From the NCBI RefSeq assembly GCF_000282035.1, contig NZ_AKKA01000033.1, positions 1 to 64,000 on the forward strand: a stretch of DNA of 64,000 nt, read 5' to 3'. Shown in pieces: positions 36,823-45,412 of the stretch (its first letter is position 1; each line of letters opens with the position of its first letter). A model generated the notes under the pieces. It saw only the letters and a program-made list of their open reading frames with translations. It did no database searches and had not been told where the DNA came from. The stretch comes from Rhizobium sp. CF122. GTDB lineage: Bacteria > Pseudomonadota > Alphaproteobacteria > Rhizobiales > Rhizobiaceae. The position numbers and the translations under genes are program-made.

Positions 36823-39072
36823 ATGCGGTACTCTTCCTATCTTCCGACGACCAGTTTTGCCGCTCAGTTTGGCCCAGCCGGTCTTGCTTTCGACTATGCC
36901 TTGGATGCCGCCCAGCGCAGCGTGTTGTTCTGGGATGTCATGCGCAAACGCGGCAACCAGTATAGGGCTCATGCCGAAGCGACGGCGCCGCATGTCCTAA
37001 GCTTCACACCCGAAATCGTGCTCGACGGGCGTACGTTCGAGCGGCCCGTCAACTACGCGCTGGTCCGGATCGTCCCGCCTGATGGAATAGAGGTTGACCA
37101 GACACGCCGACCTTTCGTTGTCGTCGATCCGAGAGCCGGGCACGGACCGGGCATCGGCGGGTTCAAGGCGGACAGTGAAATCGGCGTCGCGCTGAGAGCC
37201 GGGCACCCATGCTATTTCATCGGTTTCCTTCCGCAGCCGGTGCCGGGACAGACGATCGAAGACATTGCTCTGGCGGAAGCGGTCTTTCTGGAGAAAGTCA
37301 TTTCGTTGCAGCCGCAGGCGGACGCCAAGCCCTGTGTGATCGGAAATTGCCAGGCGGGCTGGGCCGTCATGATGCTCGCCGCCATGCGCCCGGAACTCAT
37401 CGGATCGATTATCATTGCCGGTGCGCCGCTTTCCTATTGGGCTGGTGAGCGCGGCAAGTATCCGATGCGCTATACGGGCGGGTTGCTGGGCGGCACCTGG
37501 CTCACCGCGTTGACGAGCGACCTTGGCCACGGACAGTTCGACGGCGCCTGGCTGGTTCAGAATTTCGAGAACCAGAACCCCGCCAACACGCTCTGGACCA
37601 AGCAGTATAATCTCTACTCGAAGATCGATACTGAGGCGCCGCGCTATCTCGGCTTCGAGGAGTGGTGGGGCGGGCACGTCAGCCTGAACGCCGAAGAGAT
37701 CCAGTTCATCGTCGACGAGCTCTTCGTTGGCAACAATCTCGCTGCGGGCCGCATCGAGGCATCCAATGGCGAGGCAATCGATCTTCGCAATATTCGTGCG
37801 CCGATCGTGGTCTTCTGCTCCAAGGGAGACAACATCACACCCCCCGCACAGGCGCTCGGGTGGATCCTGGACCTCTATGATGACGTGAACGAGATACAGT
37901 CGCACGGGCAGACGATCGTCTACACCGTTCACGAAACCGTCGGCCATCTCGGGATCTTCGTGTCCGCCAGCGTTGCCCGCAAGGAGCATGGAGAACTCTC
38001 CAGCAACATCGACCTGATCGATGCGTTGCCGCCAGGCCTCTATCAGGCAATCTTCGAGGCAAGGACCGATGAGACCATCGGCGGGGATCTCGTCGAGGGC
38101 GATTGGATTATGCGCTGCGAGGCAAGGACGCTCGATGACATCAAAGTATTCGGCTGCAATAGTGCCGAGGACGACCGCCGCTTTGCAACTGTCGCCAAGG
38201 TGTCGGATATCAACCTCTCGCTTTATCGCAGGTTCCTCCAGCCTGTTGTCCGCGCGATGGTGCCCGAATGGGCGGCCAGTCAGTTGCGCGAAGCGCATCC
38301 GCTCCGGCTGCAGTACGAGCTGTTTTCTGACATTAATCCCCTGATGGCACCGATTGCGGACCTTGCCGTCGATGTTGAGGACGAGCGGCGCCCCGTTGCT
38401 GCGGACAATCCCTTCCTGGCGTTGGAACAGGCATTCTCCCGGCAGATTGTTGCGGGGCTGGATGCATGGCGCGAAGGAATGGAGGCCCTAGGCGAGGCGA
38501 CGTTCCTCTCTGTCTATGGCTCTCCGCTTTTGCAGGCGGCCGTTGGTATCGATCCGTCCGACGCAAAGCCGCACCGGCGCGCGAGCAAAACCGGACTTCA
38601 TCGTCAGGTCCTTAAGACGAAGGTCGAGGAACTCAAGGCGCAAATCGGCAATGGTGGGCTTCGCGAAGGCCTGGCGCGTAGCCTGCTTTACGTCGCCATG
38701 GCGAGCGGCGCAGCCGACGAGCGTGGATTTGCCGCGATCCGTCGGATGCGCGACGCCGAGGACGCAATGCCGGCAATGACGCTGGCGGAGTTCAAGGCGT
38801 TGATCCGCGATCAGTTTTTCATGCTGGTGATCGATGAGGAGGCTGCCGTCAATGCGATACCTCGCCTGTTGCCGGCGGAAGAAGACGTTCGCCGCGAAGC
38901 CTTGTCGTCTCTCCAGCAGGTCTTGAATGCGCGTGGGCCGCTTTCGGAAGAAGCCGAGCGGCGCTGGCAGAGGGTTATCGGGCTTTTCGATCTCTCCGCA
39001 GAGCCGCTTGCCGGACCCGTATCGCCACCGAGGAAGCCCACGCCGCTCAAGGCGGTCAGGCGCGCAAACTGA
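36823..39072 (+). CDS. DUF3141 protein, PhaC/alpha-beta hydrolase-like
   Basis: 749 aa. The N-terminal 400 residues are a hydrolase fold close to class III polyhydroxyalkanoate synthases: RPFVVVDPRAGHGPGIGGFK, then the nucleophile elbow GNCQAGW with Cys176 (G-x-C-x-G as in PhaC), Asp in VFCSKGDNITPP, and His in ETVGHLGIFVS. The C-terminal 300 residues are a helical domain found only in DUF3141. No signal peptide. Followed at 58 bp by pta and then ackA and fabI, a linkage suggesting acyl-CoA or hydroxyacyl metabolism. Exact reaction not established. Confidence 0.85.
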   Translation: MRYSSYLPTTSFAAQFGPAGLAFDYALDAAQRSVLFWDVMRKRGNQYRAHAEATAPHVLSFTPEIVLDGRTFERPVNYALVRIVPPDGIEVDQTRRPFVVVDPRAGHGPGIGGFKADSEIGVALRAGHPCYFIGFLPQPVPGQTIEDIALAEAVFLEKVISLQPQADAKPCVIGNCQAGWAVMMLAAMRPELIGSIIIAGAPLSYWAGERGKYPMRYTGGLLGGTWLTALTSDLGHGQFDGAWLVQNFENQNPANTLWTKQYNLYSKIDTEAPRYLGFEEWWGGHVSLNAEEIQFIVDELFVGNNLAAGRIEASNGEAIDLRNIRAPIVVFCSKGDNITPPAQALGWILDLYDDVNEIQSHGQTIVYTVHETVGHLGIFVSASVARKEHGELSSNIDLIDALPPGLYQAIFEARTDETIGGDLVEGDWIMRCEARTLDDIKVFGCNSAEDDRRFATVAKVSDINLSLYRRFLQPVVRAMVPEWAASQLREAHPLRLQYELFSDINPLMAPIADLAVDVEDERRPVAADNPFLALEQAFSRQIVAGLDAWREGMEALGEATFLSVYGSPLLQAAVGIDPSDAKPHRRASKTGLHRQVLKTKVEELKAQIGNGGLREGLARSLLYVAMASGAADERGFAAIRRMRDAEDAMPAMTLAEFKALIRDQFFMLVIDEEAAVNAIPRLLPAEEDVRREALSSLQQVLNARGPLSEEAERRWQRVIGLFDLSAEPLAGPVSPPRKPTPLKAVRRAN

Positions 39073-39130
39073 ACGAGAGTTGCCTACGGTCGAAAACTTG
39101 TACTCGTCCTTCAACACGGAGCACGTGCAG

Positions 39131-40099
39131 ATGCCGGATTTGGACAACATCGGGGAAGAAGCCGGGCGTCATGAAAAGTATGAACGGCTGATCGCAAAGG
39201 CAAAACAGGTGCCGCAGATGCGGACGGTTGTCACCCATCCTTGTGATGAGACATCGCTGCGTGGAGCGGTCGAGGCGGCCGAGGTTGGGTTGATGCGTCC
39301 GATCCTTGTCGGGCCGGGAGAGAAGGTGCGCGCGGTCGCCAAATCTCACGACCTTGATATCTCGCCATTCGAACTGATCGACACGCCGCATAGCGATGCA
39401 GCAGCGGCGAAGTCGGTGGAGATCATCCGGGAAGGCGGTGCCAACCTGCTGATGAAGGGGAGCCTGCACACGGATGAGCTCATGCGGGCCGTCACCTCAT
39501 CGGCTACCGGGCTGCGGACGGCGCGCCGGATCAGCCATGTCTTTGTGATGGATGTGCCGAACTATTCGGAAACGCTTTTTATCACCGATGCCGCAATCAA
39601 CATTGCGCCGGATCTCGATGCCAAGCGGGATATCATCCAGAACGCGATCGACTTGTTCACACAGGTCGGCCTTGGCGTGCCCCGGGTGGCAATCCTTTCG
39701 GCTGTCGAGACCGTCACGTCGAAGATACCCTCGACCATTGACGCAGCCGCCCTCTGCAAGATGGCCGAGCGCGGGCAGATAACGGGTGGCATTCTCGACG
39801 GGCCGCTTGCATTCGACAACGCGATCGATCCGGAAGCGGCCCGGATAAAGGACATCAAGTCGCCGGTTGCGGGACACGCCCAGATCCTCGTCGTTCCCAA
39901 TCTCGAGGCCGGCAACATGCTGGCGAAGAACCTGACCTTTCTGGCAAGAGCGGACGCAGCAGGCATCGTGCTGGGTGCGCGCGTGCCGATCATTCTGACA
40001 TCGCGGGCGGATTCAGTGCGGGCGCGCCTTGCCTCCTGCGCTGTCGCAGTCTTGCTCGCCGATGCGCGCCGTCGCACGGCACCGATACAAGGCGGCTGA
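39131..40099 (+). CDS. pta: phosphate acetyl/butyryltransferase
   Basis: 322 aa PTA/PTB-family enzyme converting acyl-CoA and phosphate to acyl phosphate and CoA. It begins near [20 protein letters not shown]; a GTG two codons earlier is also possible. Markers are [49 protein letters not shown] and [20 protein letters not shown], all conserved in the short MaoC-less Pta proteins. It works with the acetate kinase whose gene starts 5 bp after its stop. Confidence 0.9.
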   Translation: MPDLDNIGEEAGRHEKYERLIAKAKQVPQMRTVVTHPCDETSLRGAVEAAEVGLMRPILVGPGEKVRAVAKSHDLDISPFELIDTPHSDAAAAKSVEIIREGGANLLMKGSLHTDELMRAVTSSATGLRTARRISHVFVMDVPNYSETLFITDAAINIAPDLDAKRDIIQNAIDLFTQVGLGVPRVAILSAVETVTSKIPSTIDAAALCKMAERGQITGGILDGPLAFDNAIDPEAARIKDIKSPVAGHAQILVVPNLEAGNMLAKNLTFLARADAAGIVLGARVPIILTSRADSVRARLASCAVAVLLADARRRTAPIQGG

Positions 40100-40103
40100 T
40101 GCC

Positions 40104-41276
40104 ATGGACACCATCCTCGTCGTGAATGCCGGTTCGTCCAGCCTGAAGTTCGAGGTGTTTTCGGTCGCGAACTCACTGGCGCGGCTGGTCAAAGGACAGA
40201 TGGAGGGGATCGGAACGACGCCGCACCTTTCCATCAAGAGCAGTGACGGAGAGCGGCTGGCGAACGAAAACTATCCACCCGAAGCCGTTCCCGACCTGCC
40301 GGCGGCGATACGCCTGGTGGGGGAATGGTTGCGGCAGCGGCAGCAGGGCCGGCTGATTGCCGTCGGCCATCGCGTCGTTCATGGCGGACCGAACCATTCG
40401 CGTCCGGCACGCGTCGATGACGATTTGCTCCGTGAACTGGAACGGTACACGCCGCTGGCGCCGTTGCATCAGCCCAACAATCTCGCGCCGATCCGTGTAC
40501 TGCTGGAACGCCAGCCGCAACTTGCGCAGGTCGCGTGCTTCGACACGGCCTTTCATCGCGGCCATGACCCCATGACGGACCACTATGCCATTCCGGCGCG
40601 CTATTTTGATGAGGGTGTCCGGCGCTACGGCTTTCACGGGCTGTCCTACGAATATGTGGCTGGAAGACTGGCCGAGATCGCACCCGCTGTCGGCAGGGGA
40701 CGGGTTATCGTGGCGCATCTCGGGAGCGGAGCATCGATGTGCGCGCTGTATCAAGGGTTAAGCATCGAGAGCACCCTCGGATTTACCGCTCTTGATGGAC
40801 TCCCGATGGGCACACGATGCGGACAGATCGATCCTGGCGTGCTTCTCTACCTCCTCCAGCAGCATGGCATGACGGCACCGCAACTGCAGGACTTTCTCTA
40901 CAAGGAGTCCGGCCTGAAGGGGCTTTCCGGCATTAGCAACGACGTGCGCGACCTGCTTGCCAGCGGCGAGGCGGGCGCAACGCTTGCGCTTGATCATTTC
41001 GTCCACCGCATCGGCCTGAATGCGGGTGCGCTTGCTGCCGCCCTCGGTGGACTGGACGCCTTCGTGTTCACGGCGGGCGTAGGCGAAAATTCGGTCGTCA
41101 TGCGGGCACGGATTGCCAAAAAGCTGGGCTGGCTCGGAGCGTCGCTTGACCCCGAGAGAAACGACACCGGCGACCTGCTCGTCTCGAGCGACGACAGCAA
41201 GGTCGCCATCTATGTCGTGCCGACCGACGAGGAACTGATGATCGCACGACATACGTTCGCGCTTATCACTGCGTAG
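40104..41276 (+). CDS. ackA: acetate kinase
   Basis: 390 aa. Phosphate-binding start [17 protein letters not shown], the acetate-kinase signature [27 protein letters not shown], the adenosine motif [15 protein letters not shown] and the C-terminal [13 protein letters not shown] are all present. It interconverts acyl phosphate and ADP with acid and ATP, completing the Pta route. ATG 40104, coupled closely to pta. Confidence 0.95.
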   Translation: MDTILVVNAGSSSLKFEVFSVANSLARLVKGQMEGIGTTPHLSIKSSDGERLANENYPPEAVPDLPAAIRLVGEWLRQRQQGRLIAVGHRVVHGGPNHSRPARVDDDLLRELERYTPLAPLHQPNNLAPIRVLLERQPQLAQVACFDTAFHRGHDPMTDHYAIPARYFDEGVRRYGFHGLSYEYVAGRLAEIAPAVGRGRVIVAHLGSGASMCALYQGLSIESTLGFTALDGLPMGTRCGQIDPGVLLYLLQQHGMTAPQLQDFLYKESGLKGLSGISNDVRDLLASGEAGATLALDHFVHRIGLNAGALAAALGGLDAFVFTAGVGENSVVMRARIAKKLGWLGASLDPERNDTGDLLVSSDDSKVAIYVVPTDEELMIARHTFALITA

Positions 41277-41323
41277 AGAGATCGCGCGATACAGAGCGTT
41301 TTGATGCTGAAGAGAGGGCTAAT

Positions 41324-42106
41324 ATGATTCCCGAGGTAAAGGCCAAGCTTCTCGAAGGAAAGCGCGGGCTGGTGGTCGGCATCGCCAATGACCAGTCGAT
41401 CGCCTGGGGCTGTGCCAGGGCATTCCGGGCCTTGGGCGCGGAGCTGGCTGTCACCTATCTCAACGACAAGGCTAAGCCCTATGTTGAGCCGCTAGCTGAG
41501 GCACTGGAAGCACTGATCGTCATGCCGCTCGACGTCGCGGTGCCTGGACAGTTGGAGGCCGTGTTCGACCACATCACCGAGCAATGGGGCGAGCTCGATT
41601 TCGTCGTGCATTCGATCGCCTTCTCGCCGAAGGATACGCTGCAAGGACGTGTGGTCGACGTACCGCGCGACGGGTTCCTGAAGACGATGGACATCTCCTG
41701 CTGGTCGTTTATCCGCATGGCGCATCTTGCAGAACCCCTGATGAAGCGCGGCGGCACCCTGTTCACCATGACATACTACGGCAGCCAGATGGTGGTGAAG
41801 AATTACAATGTCATGGGGGTGGCCAAGGCGGCGCTGGAAAGCGCGGTTCGCTACATCGCCGCCGAACTTGGACCAAAGGGCATTCGCGTTCATGCCATCT
41901 CGCCTGGCCCGCTGGCAACACGGGCGGCGTCCGGCATCCCGGAATTCGATGAGCTCCTGAACAAGGCGCAGGAAACGGCACCGACTCGCAGCCTCGTCTC
42001 GATCGACGATGTCGGCATGGCAACCGCCTTCCTTGCCCATGATGCGGCGCGATTGATCACTGGTGATACGATCTACATCGATGGCGGTTATCACATCATA
42101 GATTAA
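41324..42106 (+). CDS. fabI: enoyl-[acyl-carrier-protein] reductase FabI
   Basis: 260 aa divergent SDR of the FabI type. Cofactor motif VVGIANDQSIAWGCARAF, the FVVHSIAFSPKD strand and the catalytic Tyr-x6-Lys in TYYGSQMVVKNYNVMGVAKA identify it. It reduces trans-2-enoyl-ACP with NADH. The location behind ackA suggests a paralogue for a special acyl pathway rather than the housekeeping fatty-acid gene. A bidirectional hairpin follows. Confidence 0.93.
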   Translation: MIPEVKAKLLEGKRGLVVGIANDQSIAWGCARAFRALGAELAVTYLNDKAKPYVEPLAEALEALIVMPLDVAVPGQLEAVFDHITEQWGELDFVVHSIAFSPKDTLQGRVVDVPRDGFLKTMDISCWSFIRMAHLAEPLMKRGGTLFTMTYYGSQMVVKNYNVMGVAKAALESAVRYIAAELGPKGIRVHAISPGPLATRAASGIPEFDELLNKAQETAPTRSLVSIDDVGMATAFLAHDAARLITGDTIYIDGGYHIID

Positions 42107-42152
42107 AGCGACGCGGGCTGGCGCTCTGCGAAGTGCTGTCGAGGCACATAAC

Positions 42153-42193
42153 GCCCGGACCCGTCGCTCGCAATGTGAGCAACGGGTCCGGGC
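42153..42193. terminator. bidirectional terminator between fabI and the tautomerase gene
   Basis: GCCCGGACCCGT and ACGGGTCCGGGC pair perfectly; inside, GCTC/GAGC extends the stem after a one-base mismatch, loop GCAATGT. It lies between convergent genes. Confidence 0.8.
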
Positions 42194-42210
42194 GCAGGCC
42201 TTTGACAGCT

Positions 42211-42450
42211 TCAGGACTTTGCTGCCGCGGCGCGCTGTTTGCGGTATTGCACGGTGGGCAGGCCGCCCCAGCCCCAATTGTCGAGATCGACCTCCTCGAT
42301 GACGACATAGGTTGATTCAAGCGGTTTGTTGAGCACATCGAGCAGCACCTGGCTGACGCCCTTGATGATAGCGGCCTTCTCAACGACCGTGACCGAATTG
42401 CGGTCAGGCGTGGTTCCTTCGCGGGTAACCTGTACGGTGACGATGGGCAT
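42211..42450 (-). CDS. 4-oxalocrotonate tautomerase-family protein
   Basis: 79 aa. The catalytic N-terminal proline follows the initiator Met (MPIVTVQVTREG). The helix KAAIIKGVSQVLLDVLNKPL and the strand TYVVIEEVDLDNWGWGG match the 4-OT family, slightly longer than the 62-residue archetype. AAAGGAGA lies before the ATG. It follows the SDR at 42584-43297 on the same strand and may share its transcript. Confidence 0.88.
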   Translation of the reverse strand: MPIVTVQVTREGTTPDRNSVTVVEKAAIIKGVSQVLLDVLNKPLESTYVVIEEVDLDNWGWGGLPTVQYRKQRAAAAKS

Positions 42451-42583
42451 TGCAGTCTCCTTTCTCGGGTTCGATTTAAATGTCGCTATGCGGCGAGCAG
42501 GTGCCGATCTCGGGTTCCAATGTTTCGACATGGGCATATCCGTTGCCGACCCGGCGCTGGGAGCCGAACCGGAATCGCGCGCC

Positions 42584-43297
42584 CTACCAGCGGCCAGCGT
42601 TCTGACCGCCATCGACATGGAGGATTTCGCCTGTGACGAAGCTTGCCGCCTCGAGATAAAGGACGGCATCGACGACATCGCGAATTTCACCCATTCGGCC
42701 GACCGGATGCAGGGTCGAAAGCGCTGCATGCGTTTCCTGCGGATGCATCGGCGTCTTAATCACGCCTGGCGAGACTGCGTTGACGCGAACGCCGGTCTTT
42801 GCGTACTCGATGGCCAGCTCCTTGGTGACCGCGTTCAAGCCGCCCTTGGTCAAGGAGGCGAGGGCGGCGGGTACACCGGCGATCGGCTGATTGACCAGGC
42901 TGGTGGTAATCGTGACGATGTGGCCCGAGCCCTGTTTCAGCATTTCGGCGATTGCGCGCTGCGTGATGTGAAAGAAGCCGGCGACATTGACGCTCATGTT
43001 GTGGTCGTAGTCCTGTTGAGTGAATTCGGTGAATGGCTTAGCGAGGAAAACGCCGGCATTGTTCACCAGTGTGTCGATACGGCCGAAGCGCTCAAGCGCC
43101 TCGCGGACGACCCGCTCGGCAGTCTCGGGCTTGCTGATATCGCCGGGGACGGCCAGGATGCCGGTGTCCGAGCTGGGCTCGATCGACCGGGAGGTGGCGA
43201 CGACGTGGTAGTTCCGGTCGCGATAGGCCCGCACCAATTCTGCGCCGATGCCTTGCGATGCGCCGGTGATGATGGCGACCTTCTGTTGCGTGCTCAT
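42584..43297 (-). CDS. short-chain dehydrogenase-like protein with Ala in place of catalytic Tyr
   Basis: 237 aa. The Rossmann site AIITGASQGIGAELVRAY, NNAG (LVNNAGVFLAKPF) and the GEILHVDGGQNAG end are canonical. In the active-site helix the sequence is GVPAALASLTKGGLNAVTK: the Lys is kept but the residue four before it is Ala, not Tyr. Catalysis by the usual mechanism is therefore doubtful. Upstream at 139 bp on the same strand lies a LysR gene; downstream is the tautomerase. Confidence 0.88.
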   Translation of the reverse strand: MSTQQKVAIITGASQGIGAELVRAYRDRNYHVVATSRSIEPSSDTGILAVPGDISKPETAERVVREALERFGRIDTLVNNAGVFLAKPFTEFTQQDYDHNMSVNVAGFFHITQRAIAEMLKQGSGHIVTITTSLVNQPIAGVPAALASLTKGGLNAVTKELAIEYAKTGVRVNAVSPGVIKTPMHPQETHAALSTLHPVGRMGEIRDVVDAVLYLEAASFVTGEILHVDGGQNAGRW

Positions 43298-43436
43298 GAT
43301 GTGATCCTTTCAATTGTCGCGGCCGCTACGTTGGGGCCGCCCTACGCCCTCGGCGTTGGTGCAATTGATTTAGATCCATTCGACATTTGGGAGAATTGCC
43401 GCTGATTGAGCGACAATAAACCATATTTCGGCATAA

Positions 43437-44369
43437 TCAGGCGAGAGTGCCTGCCGCTGCTGCCATGCGCGCGAATTCGGAGCGCAGGCGTGGAGTGGCG
43501 AAATCCACGAAGGCGCGGACCTTCGGCACCGACATACGGCCCTGCGGCGCGAGTAGGTGCACCGGCAGCGGCGGGTGCTCGGCGTCGGCGAGCACGATCT
43601 TCAACCGTTCGTCGCGCACATAAGATGCGACATGGTAGGAGTAGAGCCTTGTCAGGCCGCCGCCTGCAGCAGCGGATGCGGCGGCGGCGCGAACGCTGTT
43701 GACGATGCACCGCGGCGTGAAGTGAACCGTGCGCGGGATGGAGGAGCCCTTCGCCGGCGTGAAGCTCCAGGAATCCAGGCCGAAATTACTGAACGCGATG
43801 ATCTGCTGCTTTGACAGGTCTCCGGGCTCGTCGATGCGCGGATGGCTAGCAAGATAACGAGGAGAGGCGACCACGACGCGTCGCACGTCGCCACCGAGAC
43901 GGGTGGAGACATGCGAGGAGTCCGACAGGTGGCCGATACGCACGGCAAGGTCGACGCCTTCATCGACCAGGTTGACGAACCGATCCAGCATGAGAAACCG
44001 CACGGAGACCGTCGGGTGAAGGTCAAGGAAGTCGTCCAGTATGGGGCGCAGCACCTCTTCGCCAAGGATCGGCGGCGCCGAAATTGTCAGCGTTCCGCGC
44101 GGGGCCGCCCGCTCGCCGCCCGCCAGCATGTCGGCTTCCTCAAGATCCACCAGCACGCGCCGACAGGCAGCCGCATAGCGTTGACCCGCCTCGCTCAGCT
44201 TCAGCGTCCGGGTCGTCCGGTGCAGCAGTTCGACACCGACATGTGCCTCCAGGAAGCTCAGGGCGCGACTGACCGCCGTCGGCGATCGTTTGAGATTGCG
44301 GGCTGCTCCGGCGAGACTGCCCTCATCAATCGCCGTCACAAACACCTTCATTGCGTCGATGCGATCCAT
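43437..44369 (-). CDS. LysR-family regulator
   Basis: 310 aa from the ATG at 44369. N-terminal winged helix MDRIDAMKVFVTAIDEGSLA with AARNLKRSPTAVSRALSFLE, and a CrgA-type effector domain (GTLTISAPPILGEEVLRPIL, LAVRIGHLSDSSHVSTRLGG). It is divergent from the PfpI-like gene at 44601, its most likely target, and also lies just upstream of the SDR/tautomerase pair. Confidence 0.9.
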   Translation of the reverse strand: MDRIDAMKVFVTAIDEGSLAGAARNLKRSPTAVSRALSFLEAHVGVELLHRTTRTLKLSEAGQRYAAACRRVLVDLEEADMLAGGERAAPRGTLTISAPPILGEEVLRPILDDFLDLHPTVSVRFLMLDRFVNLVDEGVDLAVRIGHLSDSSHVSTRLGGDVRRVVVASPRYLASHPRIDEPGDLSKQQIIAFSNFGLDSWSFTPAKGSSIPRTVHFTPRCIVNSVRAAAASAAAGGGLTRLYSYHVASYVRDERLKIVLADAEHPPLPVHLLAPQGRMSVPKVRAFVDFATPRLRSEFARMAAAAGTLA

Positions 44370-44600
44370 TCTGCCGCCTCGCGGAATAGTGATTGTCCGG
44401 CGGCAAGTATTCACCCGAAATCGGCAGGAAGTAAATACGGAGAGGTGAAGCAAGACAGGTTGCGCTACCGCTCTATCTGTTGGGTAAGCCAGCAGCTGTT
44501 CAAGGTTCGATGACGAGAGCCTGGGGTGCGAAGTGCTCGCGGGTGCGAGGATAACCGGCCAAGCCGCGTCTTGCGTTCGTTCAACAAAGGGAGACTGACG

Positions 44601-45278
44601 ATGAAGATCCTGATGGTTTTGACATCGCATGATCAGCTCGGGAATACCGGCAAGCCGACGGGCTTCTGGCTCGAGGAGTTCGCTGCACCTTACTATGTGT
44701 TCAGGGATGCGGGTGCCGAGATCACCTTGGCGTCGCCGAAAGGAGGGCAGCCGCCGATCGATCCGAAGAGCGACGAGCCAGCCAACCAGACGGAGGCGAT
44801 GGCACGCTTCAAGGGCGATCCGGCAGCTCAAAAGGAGCTTGCAAACACCGTACGGCTAAGCGAGGTTAAAGCGGATGGTTTCGCCACGGTCTTCTATCCC
44901 GGTGGCCACGGCCCGATGTGGGATCTCGTCAACGACCAGGACTCGATTGCCCTGATCGAAAATTTCTACAATGCGAGTAAGCCGATTGCCTTGGTGTGTC
45001 ACGCCCCCGGCGTCCTAAGAAGGGTAACCTACCAGGGGCAGCCCCTCGTCAAGGGCAAGCGCGTCACCGGCTTTGCGAACAGCGAGGAAGAGGCTGTCCA
45101 TCTCACCGAGGTCGTGCCCTTTCTCGTCGAGGATGAGTTGAAGCGTTTAGGCGGGCACTACGAGAAAGCCGGCGATTGGATCGATTTTACGATTGTCGAC
45201 GGGCGGCTGATCACGGGGCAGAACCCGGCTTCATCAGGCTCGGCTGCCAAGAAACTGCTGAAGCTCTTGGACGCTTGA
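44601..45278 (+). CDS. DJ-1/PfpI-family protein (HchA/Hsp31-like)
   Basis: 225 aa. Start KILMVLTSHDQLGNTGKPTG, with GFWLEEFAAPYYVF and ITLASPKGGQPPIDP, is typical of the class I glutamine-amidotransferase-like group. The nucleophile Cys is in IALVCHAPGVLR and its Glu partner in TGFWLEE. FYPGGHGPMWDL completes the site. Relatives are glyoxalase III or protein deglycases acting on methylglyoxal damage. GGGAGAC precedes the ATG. First gene of the second redox island. Confidence 0.9.
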   Translation: MKILMVLTSHDQLGNTGKPTGFWLEEFAAPYYVFRDAGAEITLASPKGGQPPIDPKSDEPANQTEAMARFKGDPAAQKELANTVRLSEVKADGFATVFYPGGHGPMWDLVNDQDSIALIENFYNASKPIALVCHAPGVLRRVTYQGQPLVKGKRVTGFANSEEEAVHLTEVVPFLVEDELKRLGGHYEKAGDWIDFTIVDGRLITGQNPASSGSAAKKLLKLLDA

Positions 45279-45326
45279 ACCCGTGGTTGGCGTCGGTTGC
45301 ATTCTGATACAAATCCGGCGGAACGC

Positions 45327-45343
45327 GACACATCCGGGATACT
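45327..45343 (+). promoter_or_regulatory. GATACA-like tandem site upstream of dipZ
   Basis: GACACATCCGGGATACT resembles GAACACATTCGGGATACG at 48056-48073, and both are degenerate forms of the tandem GGATACA repeat upstream of the response-regulator gene (52810-52826). A further TGATACA is at 45305-45311. Possible binding site of the two-component regulator at 51972-52709. Confidence 0.45.
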
Positions 45344-45351
45344 TCGGACTG

Positions 45352-45408
45352 ATCCCCTGCAGTCACCATCAACGACCAGTGCGCGAGCATTGGTTAACTG
45401 CAGGGGAT
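45352..45408 (+). promoter_or_regulatory. hairpin covering the dipZ ribosome-binding site
   Basis: ATCCCCTGCAGT (45352-45363) is the exact reverse complement of ACTGCAGGGGAT (45397-45408). The 3' arm contains GGGG, the only ribosome site for the ATG at 45413. An inner hairpin ACCAGTGC/GCATTGGT (45374-45393) lies in the loop. In RNA this would hide the site, suggesting translational control; it is too early in the message for a terminator of dipZ and lacks a U-tract for the pfpI gene. Confidence 0.55.
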
Positions 45409-45412
45409 GACA

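Noticed and set aside
36997-38298. 433-codon open frame antisense to the DUF3141 gene
   Set aside because: Shadow of a GC-rich coding strand; the plus-strand protein has clear hydrolase motifs.
45320-45346. GGAAC as an extracytoplasmic-function sigma -35 element before dipZ
   Set aside because: No CGTT-type -10 follows at 16-17 bp.
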